Positions 18,462-26,784 of a stretch of 64,000 nucleotides of DNA are shown here, piece after piece. Both the position numbers and the translations under genes were made by a program. The notes beneath the pieces are model-generated. The model was given only the letters and a program-made list of their open reading frames with translations, was not told the origin of the DNA and made no database searches. Every line of letters begins with the position of its first letter. The stretch's first letter is position 1. Source of the DNA: Mucilaginibacter sp. OK268 (GTDB lineage: Bacteria; Bacteroidota; Bacteroidia; Sphingobacteriales; Sphingobacteriaceae); the NCBI RefSeq assembly GCF_900103125.1, contig NZ_FNJV01000013.1:1-64000 (forward strand). Reading direction: 5' to 3'.

Positions 18462-20858
18462 TCAAATGGAATATAATTGTTCTAACGGATCTATTTCATC
18501 CTCTTCATCTTCCTCGAAGCCTTGGACGAAAACAAGGTCTTTGTTCTTGAATCTATGCGTAAAGGCGTGCGCTTTGGTAAGAGTTGAATCTATCTTGCTA
18601 GCATCAATGATCTCTGTTTTAAATGCTCTTAATGCAATTAGTGCGACACGGTTTTCAAAATAGCCATGGGTAAAACCTTCCGAGAATTTTCTCAGTATAA
18701 CTCTGCGGTAGCCATTATCGACCGAGCACATGTAAATGACCATAGCCGCAATAACCGCTTTGTTCGTATCATCATTTTTTTCGATCTGCTTGATCGCGAA
18801 TTTCTTTAAGGCCGACACCTCGCATTTATGTTTAGCCAAGAGCAGCCAGATCTGATAAGTTTGAAAAGAATAGGTATTGTATTTATCCTTCAATACTATT
18901 TTCTTTAATGTATCCAAAAAATAGGACTTTATCTCAGTAGTTGACAGGAGGCTGAGTACACGACTTACTTCCGGTGTTAACCAGGGCTTATCGGTCAAGC
19001 TTGCTGCCGCCTTGAGGATCAGATCCCTGAACTCTGTTGTTCCAGCTTCTAAATTGATTCCCCGAACTGCTAAGGAAGATATGGTGTTAAAGGCGTAGTT
19101 TAATTTTCTGGCCGCCTCCTCAGGTGAAATATCATCTCCAGGGATCAAATTCTCTTTTAGCAGAGTGATGCAGCCGTGGAACGCTTCGTTCAGATATTGG
19201 TGGTTTTGAGAATGACGTAACCGAGCAATCTTGTTAAGATCAACGTCGAATTTGTGTTTTAATTGACTCCTCCTTTTTTCGTTTGGTCCCAATACCTGAG
19301 TTTCACCATCGACCAGTGTGTATATTTCAGTTTTCTGAGAATTAACGGATAGATAACAGCGCCTAAGTTCAAACTCGAAGGTTTGTAATACTTTCCGAGC
19401 CTCGTATTTATCTTTACAAAATATGCGGATGTCATCCATAAACCTGAAATAAGCGGGTGCATGGTGACTCATAAATATATCTACCTGGTTCAGATAAAAC
19501 GAAGCCAGTAAGGAGGAGGCATCGCTGTTTTGCGGCAGGCCCAGTTCCTTAGTAGAGAATTTATGCAAGATGACACTAAGTAATTTGGCGGCGTTGTGTT
19601 CGTTGTCGTTTTCGCAAACTCTTAGGATCTTTTCATGCAATAGGCTTTTATTGATGTTATCATAAAAGTTCAGCAAGTCAATTTCAATTAGGCAGCCATA
19701 TTTGAAATTTCCTCCACCATTCTTCAAAACAGCCAGTTCGGCCAGGCGGTACTGCATTTTTTTCCATTGCTCCACACCATTCAAGATCAATTGTTTTTCA
19801 GAAAAACGGTTGTAACGGGCAGAGTAAACATTGGAAATCATTGCCCGGTCCAGCTTATCAGCCAATGTTCCGACCGTCGCCATATACAAAACGCGGTCAA
19901 TGAACGGAGATACCAATGCCAGTCTTAAGGTGAATTTTTTCTTTGGAACATAAAAACGTTCGGCTTCTTTAGCTGTATAGTCATTTTTACCAAAATAGGG
20001 CTCCAGCTGCTCAAAAAGATAACTTTGGTTAAGCAGGTCAATATATTTTAATGGATCGTAATACCAATCATCCGCAATGTCTGTTTTCAGGCGCTTCCTG
20101 GCCATTTCGAGATCTAGACAAACATTGTTAATGAATGCTTGATGAATATCGACCACTTCAGTACCAACCTCTCTTTTATGCCCCGATGATTTGATGTCCA
20201 GTTCAACTAATTTCGAAGATTTGAGTTTCGCATTTATTTCAACAAAAGAGATCGATGCGCAATCGACTGTATCATTTTGAAGCTCTTCATTTGGATAGGA
20301 AGTGATGATGCCATATAGTACACTTTTCTCGGCATGAAACACGCCTGCGCCGGACATGCCGGGCAAATATTTTGGGTCGACATGGCCTGCGAGTTTCAGG
20401 CGCTTCCGCTCAGGGTCATTTCGCTGCAAATCGAAACGATGGAGCTCATCTTTATTGGCGGAAAATGTTGCCCAGGAAAAAAAGTCTTGTTCTTCCTCCT
20501 GTAGCTCATTAGAAACCAAAATTTGCCGGAAAGCGATCGTATCGATCTTTTTGACGATGAGGATTGCGAAATCTTCATCAAAGACGATCAACTTGTCTTT
20601 GACAACATTTTTTTTGATCAGTTCAAGCCGGGTGAGTTTGCCTTTTTCTGAATAACAGATCTCAATATCACCTACATGGGGGTAAGCGAAAGCCGATACC
20701 GCGGTTTCCTGAAAGACATGCCTGGCCGTTAAAATATAATTGTAGTCAACGAAATTAGGGGTCAGGTACAGTATGCCTGAGCCGAAGCCTGGAACCCCTT
20801 TGATCAACGTGTTGATCTTTACCCCGCAGGCCTTGAGTTTTTCAGATACCGATCCCAT
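18462..20858 (-). CDS. trypsin-like protease fused to a reverse transcriptase
   Basis: The 798-residue protein joins two enzymes. Residues 1-190 are a trypsin-fold peptidase with the full triad: His 47 in 'YILTARHVF', Asp 96 in 'DEDFAILIV', Ser 169 in 'LPGMSGAGVF'. Residues 300-530 are a reverse transcriptase: 'LRLALVSPFIDRVLY', motif A 'IEIDLLNFYDNI' (Asp 394), the 'LGLPQNSDASSLLASFYLNQ' block, and the catalytic 'YFRFMDDIRIF' (FMDD, Asp 475-476). The last 260 residues are helical and acidic at the end, as in abortive-infection RTs. There is no group II intron maturase domain. It overlaps the MBL gene by 17 bp and is followed after 2 nt by the polymerase ATG. Confidence 0.9.
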   Translation of the reverse strand: MGSVSEKLKACGVKINTLIKGVPGFGSGILYLTPNFVDYNYILTARHVFQETAVSAFAYPHVGDIEICYSEKGKLTRLELIKKNVVKDKLIVFDEDFAILIVKKIDTIAFRQILVSNELQEEEQDFFSWATFSANKDELHRFDLQRNDPERKRLKLAGHVDPKYLPGMSGAGVFHAEKSVLYGIITSYPNEELQNDTVDCASISFVEINAKLKSSKLVELDIKSSGHKREVGTEVVDIHQAFINNVCLDLEMARKRLKTDIADDWYYDPLKYIDLLNQSYLFEQLEPYFGKNDYTAKEAERFYVPKKKFTLRLALVSPFIDRVLYMATVGTLADKLDRAMISNVYSARYNRFSEKQLILNGVEQWKKMQYRLAELAVLKNGGGNFKYGCLIEIDLLNFYDNINKSLLHEKILRVCENDNEHNAAKLLSVILHKFSTKELGLPQNSDASSLLASFYLNQVDIFMSHHAPAYFRFMDDIRIFCKDKYEARKVLQTFEFELRRCYLSVNSQKTEIYTLVDGETQVLGPNEKRRSQLKHKFDVDLNKIARLRHSQNHQYLNEAFHGCITLLKENLIPGDDISPEEAARKLNYAFNTISSLAVRGINLEAGTTEFRDLILKAAASLTDKPWLTPEVSRVLSLLSTTEIKSYFLDTLKKIVLKDKYNTYSFQTYQIWLLLAKHKCEVSALKKFAIKQIEKNDDTNKAVIAAMVIYMCSVDNGYRRVILRKFSEGFTHGYFENRVALIALRAFKTEIIDASKIDSTLTKAHAFTHRFKNKDLVFVQGFEEDEEDEIDPLEQLYSI

Positions 20859-21837
20859 AATTGCGATTATTACCGGTCAGTTTTATCCTGTATTTCTTTT
20901 TTTCCGCCTCCGTGATCTCCAGATTATTTAAAGATTCTTCATAGTTGAACAGAAATTCGATTTGCTCATCCTCACGTTTTAAAAATTTATAGATTTTGAG
21001 TAAGGCGCGCTTATTGGGCAGATAGTGTTTTTTACTATTTGTGCTAATGATGAACTTAGTGCAAGCTATTTTTTCGACAATATTTTTATTAAGACTACGA
21101 TAACTGGCATGATGAGGCAACTTCACATAGTCAAAGGCAGCTCGCCCGTGTTCGCTTTCTGCTGCCAGTTTGTTGATAATCTGCTCCATACGACCAGGGG
21201 TAGTATCTCCTGGCAATAGAATGCGCTTCCCTTCACACTCCAAAAGAATAACGATACTGGTTCTATTTGGAAGAGAGATATCTTGACTGTCGTCGTCAAT
21301 AAAACGCTCTAAAACGGCCATTGGTGATTTCCAGTCACATTTAAAATCACTGCTGAGATAAGCGCCTGTCTGTTGGCTGTAAGTATCAAGATCTTCTGAA
21401 ATAGGTGATAAAAAAGTTAATGTCAGGTCTTCAAATACAATTGGTTTAGTGTCATTTGTTGTTTTTGTCCATTTTGATTGGATCTTCAGCAACAGATCTT
21501 CGACATCGTGGGCTTGTTTATAGGAAAGCGAGCGATCGTCAATTGGCAGAATCTTGCCGCTGATCAGCCTGGGCGAATTAAAAATGGCTTGGCGAATGAA
21601 GTTCTCACCGTATTTTCCGTCAACAACTAACTTTAACAGATCAATGATACCCTTAATGTGGTCGTCATCGTGATGGGTAATAATTAAAAGGTCTATAGCC
21701 TGACCCTTTTTATAAATCTCGTCTATCTGGATCAGCAAGTACACGGAATCGTTTCCGCCGTCGATCAGGATATTATGATTTTGGTGCTGTATTAAAATAC
21801 AATCGCCGGACCCAGCTTTTAAAACCTTAACATCCAT
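20842..21837 (-). CDS. ComEC-like metallo-beta-lactamase-fold hydrolase, RT operon
   Basis: The 331-residue soluble protein has the MBL core. It starts 'VKVLKAGSGDCILIQ', with metal ligands in 'LLIITHHDDDHIKGI' (residues 55-60, H-x-D-x-D-H form), 'KRILLPGDTTPG' and 'VKLPHHASYRS', followed by an 'FIISTNSKKHYLPNKR' segment. It resembles the hydrolase domain of ComEC without membrane helices, so it is likely a cytoplasmic nuclease or phosphodiesterase. It is the first gene of the four-gene operon and overlaps the protease-RT gene. MBL plus trypsin-like pairs also occur in other defence systems. Confidence 0.88.
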   Translation of the reverse strand: MDVKVLKAGSGDCILIQHQNHNILIDGGNDSVYLLIQIDEIYKKGQAIDLLIITHHDDDHIKGIIDLLKLVVDGKYGENFIRQAIFNSPRLISGKILPIDDRSLSYKQAHDVEDLLLKIQSKWTKTTNDTKPIVFEDLTLTFLSPISEDLDTYSQQTGAYLSSDFKCDWKSPMAVLERFIDDDSQDISLPNRTSIVILLECEGKRILLPGDTTPGRMEQIINKLAAESEHGRAAFDYVKLPHHASYRSLNKNIVEKIACTKFIISTNSKKHYLPNKRALLKIYKFLKREDEQIEFLFNYEESLNNLEITEAEKKKYRIKLTGNNRNYGIGI

Positions 21838-21877
21838 GGCGTTTTAGAAATTAACATACGATAAGTTTAGATAATTC

Positions 21878-21907
21878 TAAAAGTACGCCTTTAAATTGTA
21901 TTTGCAA
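21878..21907 (-). promoter_or_regulatory. candidate promoter of the MBL/RT operon
   Basis: On the minus strand TTG (21905-21907) is followed after 19 bp by TACTTTTA (21878-21885), one base from TAnnTTTG. This would give a leader of about 35 nt before the MBL start. Confidence 0.45.
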
Positions 21908-22403
21908 CTTTTTGAACCTATACATAATAATATGCATGAACCCTTTATGATAGAAAAACTGATCACCAATGCTATTGAAGCGGAAAATTCCAGTGACCTG
22001 AAAAAATGGAAAAGAACGATCAAAAAATAATTCCATTTAGGCATGAACCTGTTTGCTGCATTTATAGCATTATATAGTTAAATATTGGAGAATAGTGGAT
22101 GAGGTGCAAGAAAAGGTCGTGCAGCTCCTTGGATAGACAGAAGCATGTTCTTCCATTTCAAGTAAAGGGTTTGCGCAGTTGATCTACTTACCAAACTTTT
22201 GTCCGGTTACCATCTGTATTTTTCTATTTTTGCATATATCCACAAACTGGAATTAATGTTTGTTAATTATTACATCGTGCCAAATAATTAAGTTATTAAT
22301 ATCTAAAATCTGTACATTAGTTAGCCTAAAATGCTATTAATGTTGTAAATCAGAATCAAGATAATTAATAGCAATACCTTATTATAAATACTCTACTGAA
22401 GCA
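21908..22403. other. gene-poor spacer between the RT operon and the RM module
   Basis: About 500 bp lies between two divergent defence operons without a convincing gene. A 32-codon ATG frame at 21932-22030 (MHEPFMIEKLITNAIEAENS..., Lys-rich end) is the only plausible peptide and may be chance. Because several RT defence systems use a nearby non-coding RNA as template, this spacer is where I would look for one. Confidence 0.5.
22199..22232 (+). promoter_or_regulatory. candidate promoter of the RM operon
   Basis: TATTTTTG (22225-22232) is a perfect TAnnTTTG element, with TTTTG ending at 22201 upstream (spacing 23 bp). It would leave a long leader of about 165 nt before the methylase ATG. Confidence 0.4.
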
Positions 22404-24509
22404 ATGACTGTACTCCAAAAAATTCTTAAAGATTCTAATTATAAACTAACTCAGTTTACTGAAAATCACATCCAGCAACTGGAACAAAGTATCGTACTCA
22501 AAGACGACAAAAAAGGCAATAAAATCCCCTATGCTATTTGTTCTGTACGTCAAAGGGAAATAAAACTTACGCCAGAAGAAGTAGTAAGGCAATTGTTTTT
22601 AATCCTTTTGCATGCTGAATATGGGTACGCGTACGAACGTATGGAATTGGAATATGCAGTTACTTTTGGCAGGGAAAAAAAACGGGCTGACATCGTAGTA
22701 TTCGGCAAGGTAGATTCCAGGGCTGTGTATATCATGGTTGAAATCAAAAAACCTAAACTAAAAGATGGGAAAGAGCAATTGCACTCTTACTGTAATGCCA
22801 CCGGTGCGCCAATTGGTGTTTGGTCTAACGGCGAAAGTATTTCGTATTATCATCGGAAAGACCCTAATTATTTTGAATATATACCTGCTATACCTAAAGC
22901 AACCCAAAAACTCGCGGATCTACTAAACGAGCCTTGGACTTTGGACGATCTCAAACAGAATGATCGCTTAGTAACAGAAAAGAAATCGTTAAAGGATTTG
23001 GTACTGGAAATGGAGGACGAAGTCTTGGCTAACGCCGGAGTAGATGTATTTGAAGAATTATTCAAATTAATATTTACGAAGCTATATGACGAGATGGAAA
23101 GTGGCAGAAACCGCAAGCGTTATTTGGAATTTAGGAATCATGGAGATACTGAGGTTGAATTGAAAGACAAAATTCAACAATTATTCAATCTTGCTAACAC
23201 GAAATGGCAAGGTGTATTTCCAGATGGAACTAAGCTTATATTGTCTCCCTCGCATTTGGCAATTTGCATATCTTCTTTAGAAAAGGTAAAGCTTTTTAAC
23301 TCTAACCTTGATGTAGTAGATGAAGCTTTCGAGTATCTTATTAATAAAAGTAGCAAAGGAGAAAAAGGACAATATTTTACACCTCGGTATGGGATTGACA
23401 TGTGCGTAAAAATGCTCAACCCCAAAGAGAGCGAAACAATGATAGATACTGCGGCAGGGAGTTGTGGTTTTCCGGTTCACACTTTTTTTTACGTGAAAAA
23501 TCAAATTCATAAAGAAGAAGGAATTACCGATGATGATATGATGACTACCAAACCGCCAATTCCTCGGGTATTAGACTATGTGCAAAATAATGTTTTTGCA
23601 ATAGATTTTGATGAAAAAGCAGTACGAGTAGCTCGATGTTTAAATCTTATAGCTGGCGATGGGCAAACAAATGTCTTGCATCTAAACACATTAGATTATG
23701 AGCGGTGGACTGAAAAAACCAAGGACGAAGATTGGTTAGATACTTACGCTAATGGCTGGAAAAATTTAAGGAAACATCGTAAAATAAAAACCGAAACCAA
23801 GGAAAATGAAAGTTATGTTAACCGTGACTTTCAATTTGATATTCTGATGGCTAATCCCCCTTTTGCAGGAGATATTAAAGAAAGCAGAATGCTGGCCAAA
23901 TATGAATTGGGGAAAAAGCCTAATGGAAAATATCAAACCGCAGTTGGCCGCGATATATTATTTATTGAGCGTAACCTGGATTTTCTAAAACCCGGAGGCC
24001 GGCTAGCGATAGTATTACCACAAGGAAGATTTAATAACAGTAGCGATAAGGGCGTTCGGGAATTTATTTCTGAACACTGCCGAATACTGGGTGTGGTTGG
24101 TTTTCACGGTAACTTTTTCAAACCACATACAGGTACAAAAACCTCTGTCCTTTTGGCACAAAAGTGGAACGATGACCCAGATGCTGGTCCACTATGCCCG
24201 CGGAAGGATGACTATCCTATCTTTTTTGGGACTATGCAGGAGCCTAGCAAAGATAATAGTGGTGAAAAAATTTATGTACGTAAAAAGGATTATCCTCAAA
24301 AAGCTAAAATTACAGAGGGGGTACAAGAATCAGCTGAACCCTTGAATATTTACGATGAGAATCCAACAGACTTAAATGAATATTTATTAGATAGACACGG
24401 TCATCTAATGGTAAAGCACGATTTGTATAACCACGATGGACTTACTAAAGATGGCATAGCAGAAGCTTTTATAGAATTTGCCAAAAAAGAACAGCTAAGT
24501 TTTTTTTAA
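22404..24509 (+). CDS. N6-adenine DNA methyltransferase with N-terminal PD-(D/E)XK nuclease domain (BcgI/type I-like)
   Basis: The 701-residue protein begins with an HSDR_N-type nuclease domain: 'RADIVVFG' (Asp 96) and 'IMVEIKKP' (Glu 113, Lys 115) form the D...ExK core. Then come an HsdM-like helical region, 'GEKGQYFTPRYGID', the SAM loop 'DTAAGSCGFPVHTF' and the catalytic 'ILMANPPFAGD' (NPPF). A nuclease and adenine methylase in one chain followed by a specificity gene is the arrangement of BcgI-type enzymes. It also fits the absence of any HsdR helicase here. The last codons run into eight T just before the stop, followed by a perfect hairpin. Confidence 0.88.
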   Translation: MTVLQKILKDSNYKLTQFTENHIQQLEQSIVLKDDKKGNKIPYAICSVRQREIKLTPEEVVRQLFLILLHAEYGYAYERMELEYAVTFGREKKRADIVVFGKVDSRAVYIMVEIKKPKLKDGKEQLHSYCNATGAPIGVWSNGESISYYHRKDPNYFEYIPAIPKATQKLADLLNEPWTLDDLKQNDRLVTEKKSLKDLVLEMEDEVLANAGVDVFEELFKLIFTKLYDEMESGRNRKRYLEFRNHGDTEVELKDKIQQLFNLANTKWQGVFPDGTKLILSPSHLAICISSLEKVKLFNSNLDVVDEAFEYLINKSSKGEKGQYFTPRYGIDMCVKMLNPKESETMIDTAAGSCGFPVHTFFYVKNQIHKEEGITDDDMMTTKPPIPRVLDYVQNNVFAIDFDEKAVRVARCLNLIAGDGQTNVLHLNTLDYERWTEKTKDEDWLDTYANGWKNLRKHRKIKTETKENESYVNRDFQFDILMANPPFAGDIKESRMLAKYELGKKPNGKYQTAVGRDILFIERNLDFLKPGGRLAIVLPQGRFNNSSDKGVREFISEHCRILGVVGFHGNFFKPHTGTKTSVLLAQKWNDDPDAGPLCPRKDDYPIFFGTMQEPSKDNSGEKIYVRKKDYPQKAKITEGVQESAEPLNIYDENPTDLNEYLLDRHGHLMVKHDLYNHDGLTKDGIAEAFIEFAKKEQLSFF

Positions 24510-24555
24510 ACAGCCCTTTTAATGAAAGTCGATATAAGACGTTGTTAAAAGGGCT
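24500..24555 (+). promoter_or_regulatory. putative -1 frameshift or slippage signal joining the methylase and S genes
   Basis: A T-TTT-TTT heptamer in the methylase reading frame (24500-24506) is followed by TAA and, after a 5-nt spacer, by a perfect 11-bp inverted repeat AGCCCTTTTAA/TTAAAAGGGCT (24512-24522 and 24545-24555, 22-nt loop). The S-subunit frame is open backwards through this point and has no ATG. A -1 shift on the T8 tract, or a ninth T, fuses the two proteins. Confidence 0.55.
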
Positions 24556-25933
24556 TGAAGTCAGTGTTTTAAACTATAGTGAATACAGAGCAACAAATGA
24601 ATTTTTAAGATTAGATAGCGAGTATTTTCTAAAAAAAGTTTTGTACTATGAAAAAAAGATAATAGAAAAAAAATTCGACACACTTGAGAATATATGTAAA
24701 ATAACAAGCGGTAAAACGCCTACCTATGACATTGACGGCACAGTACCAGTAATACGGTCGGGTGAATTAAATTACAAATGGCTGGATGAGGATAGCCTAT
24801 TAAAAGTCAGAAGTGAAAAAGATATTTTTTATTTGAAATCAAACGATGTTATGATTTCTTCTATTGGTTTCGGTTCAATTGGAAAAGTTGATGTTTTTTT
24901 TAGAAAAGGTAAATATGCGACGGTCTCTGAGGTTACAGTTTTAAGAAATACTATAGTTAATCCTTATTTTTTGGCACAATATCTTAGTACTACGATTGGA
25001 CAAACATTTATAAATAAATATATCACTGGAGCAACTGGTCAATTACACCTGAATAAAGGTAGTATAAAGAATATTTTAGTGCCAATATTCTCAGAGACGT
25101 TTCAAAAAGTCATAGAAAAAATCGTAGTAAAAGGATTCGAAAATATTGAGGATTCGAAAATCATTTACAAACAAGCTGAAATCATATTATTAGAAGAACT
25201 AAAACTCCAAAATTTGCTATATAATAGCAGAGCTGTAAACGTTAAATCTTTTAAAGAAAGCTTTTGGGAAACGGGTAGACTCGATGCTGAATATTATCAA
25301 CCTAAGTATGATGATTTAGAAAAACATATTTTCAAAACAGGCCAAGCGACAAAACTTCGGTCACATTTAATCATTAATAAAAGAGGTACACAACCTGTAT
25401 ACACGGATTCTCCTTTGGGTCTTCCCGTATTAAATTCAAAGCATATAAGGGAAAATCGGATAGATTATTCCGACAATCGCTTAGGAATGGTACAAGACAA
25501 AGCGGCCGAGCTTATTATCAGAAAAAATGATGTTCTAATAAATGGCACTGGTGTTGGAACGATTGGTCGGAGTGCAGTATATATGAGAAATGAACTTGCT
25601 TTGCCTGATAATCATGTAACTATATTAAGGACTAAGGATTTAGATCCTGTTTTTTTATCTGTGCAATTAAACTCTATTATTGGGAAGCTACAGGTTGAGA
25701 AATATTTTAAAGGGTCCTCCGGGCAAATTGAATTATATCCCGCTGATATCGATGAATTTATTATATGGAAAGCACCACCTGAGATTCAAAGTCAAATTAG
25801 AGAAACTATAGAAGAGTCAGAAAAGCTTAGACTTGAATCGGAAAAACTTTTAAAGACAGCCAAAAATGCTGTAGAAATTGCTATTGAAGAGGGTGAAGAA
25901 GATGCAATGGATTATATTAAACTAAACACTTAA
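24542..25933 (+). CDS. restriction-modification specificity (S) subunit
   Basis: Two target-recognition domains are visible. The first contains 'CKITSGKTPTYDIDG' and 'DVMISSIGFGSIGKV', the second 'IINKRGTQPVYTDSPLGLPV' and 'DVLINGTGVGTIGR'. Each is followed by a helical spacer, and the C-terminus is a coiled coil ending in an acidic tail. No ATG exists near the N-terminus. The earliest local start is a TTG at 24542 lying inside the hairpin, and the same frame is open upstream through 'NSPFNESRYKTLLKGLEV'. Translation probably depends on frameshifting or coupling from the methylase gene. Confidence 0.85.
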   Translation: MLKGLEVSVLNYSEYRATNEFLRLDSEYFLKKVLYYEKKIIEKKFDTLENICKITSGKTPTYDIDGTVPVIRSGELNYKWLDEDSLLKVRSEKDIFYLKSNDVMISSIGFGSIGKVDVFFRKGKYATVSEVTVLRNTIVNPYFLAQYLSTTIGQTFINKYITGATGQLHLNKGSIKNILVPIFSETFQKVIEKIVVKGFENIEDSKIIYKQAEIILLEELKLQNLLYNSRAVNVKSFKESFWETGRLDAEYYQPKYDDLEKHIFKTGQATKLRSHLIINKRGTQPVYTDSPLGLPVLNSKHIRENRIDYSDNRLGMVQDKAAELIIRKNDVLINGTGVGTIGRSAVYMRNELALPDNHVTILRTKDLDPVFLSVQLNSIIGKLQVEKYFKGSSGQIELYPADIDEFIIWKAPPEIQSQIRETIEESEKLRLESEKLLKTAKNAVEIAIEEGEEDAMDYIKLNT

Positions 25934-25947
25934 TCACAATTGGTATA

Positions 25948-26784
25948 ATGGCTAACGTATATTTAGAGAACTGGATTAGGCAAGCGGAGCTGGATTATTT
26001 TACAATGTTTATCAAGTCGTGGCTTCCATTTAATGCTTGGTACATGAAAGACTTTTATGACGAGTCAGTAGATCGCACATCAGATCGCGCCATTATTGAT
26101 TATATAAAACTCAACCCTAATCGATATAAGGATAAAATCATTGCTTTATTACGTGGACGAGATGACGATGCGCTACGATTCCGTAATTATTTAAGTCAAT
26201 TGCATTTTGAACTAGAAGCGCATACCATACCCAATGAAGTTGAACGAATATCCTTTTCAACAATCAATCTATTTAAAAACCCTTTGCCTCAGAAGGTTAT
26301 ATCATTTGGTCACCATGATTATATGGTAGAATTTAAAAGAAATTTGCCCAAAACACAAAAAAGATGGGTTTGTCAAATCATAACTAAGAGAACAAGTCAA
26401 ACTATCCATATTGTTGAGCTTTTCGATTGGTCACTTAATGATTTGCATTCCCATATTGATTATATCGCTATCCCAGCGGAAAAAAAGCAATATTTAGACG
26501 CTTGTTTTTTGGAAATGAATCCCAAAAAGCCTGACATTATTATTGTACAGCCACTTCGAGATGGCGTAGGTTATAAAGAACCACCAAATTCGATTACCAT
26601 CAATCCTATTAAGCATCTTTATTTCTCTAACAACTATGAACTAGTAAGTAAAGTGATTATCGAATTGTTATATCAACTGCGTTGCAAATTATTCCATGGA
26701 GAATTAGATCCAATTACTGCTAACCTTGGTATTTATGAGAATGCGTTCTATCTTCAAAAACCCTTAATTAAAGAACTGATATGA
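25948..26784 (+). CDS. HEPN-like protein of the RM module
   Basis: The 278-residue protein begins with 'WIRQAELDYFTMFIKSWLPF' and ends in a helical region containing 'LLYQLRCKLFHGELDP', which fits the R-x4-H active-site pattern of HEPN ribonucleases. Many HEPN proteins cleave RNA as toxins or antiviral effectors. Here that is inference from one motif and context. The middle contains a segment of unknown fold. It lies 14 bp after the S gene and overlaps the DUF262 gene by 4 bp (ATGA), so it belongs to the same operon. Confidence 0.6.
   Translation: MANVYLENWIRQAELDYFTMFIKSWLPFNAWYMKDFYDESVDRTSDRAIIDYIKLNPNRYKDKIIALLRGRDDDALRFRNYLSQLHFELEAHTIPNEVERISFSTINLFKNPLPQKVISFGHHDYMVEFKRNLPKTQKRWVCQIITKRTSQTIHIVELFDWSLNDLHSHIDYIAIPAEKKQYLDACFLEMNPKKPDIIIVQPLRDGVGYKEPPNSITINPIKHLYFSNNYELVSKVIIELLYQLRCKLFHGELDPITANLGIYENAFYLQKPLIKELI

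Noticed and set aside
18462..20858. Retron or group II intron reverse transcriptase
   Set aside because: No maturase/X or HNH domain, no intron-like flanks and no recognisable msr-msd hairpins next to the gene; the fused protease and polymerase neighbour fit neither class.
20842..21837. Competence protein ComEC
   Set aside because: Only the hydrolase domain is present; there are no membrane helices or OB-fold part.
22404..25933. Classical type I restriction system
   Set aside because: No HsdR helicase gene is present in the island, and the methylase carries its own nuclease domain, which fits BcgI-like enzymes better.
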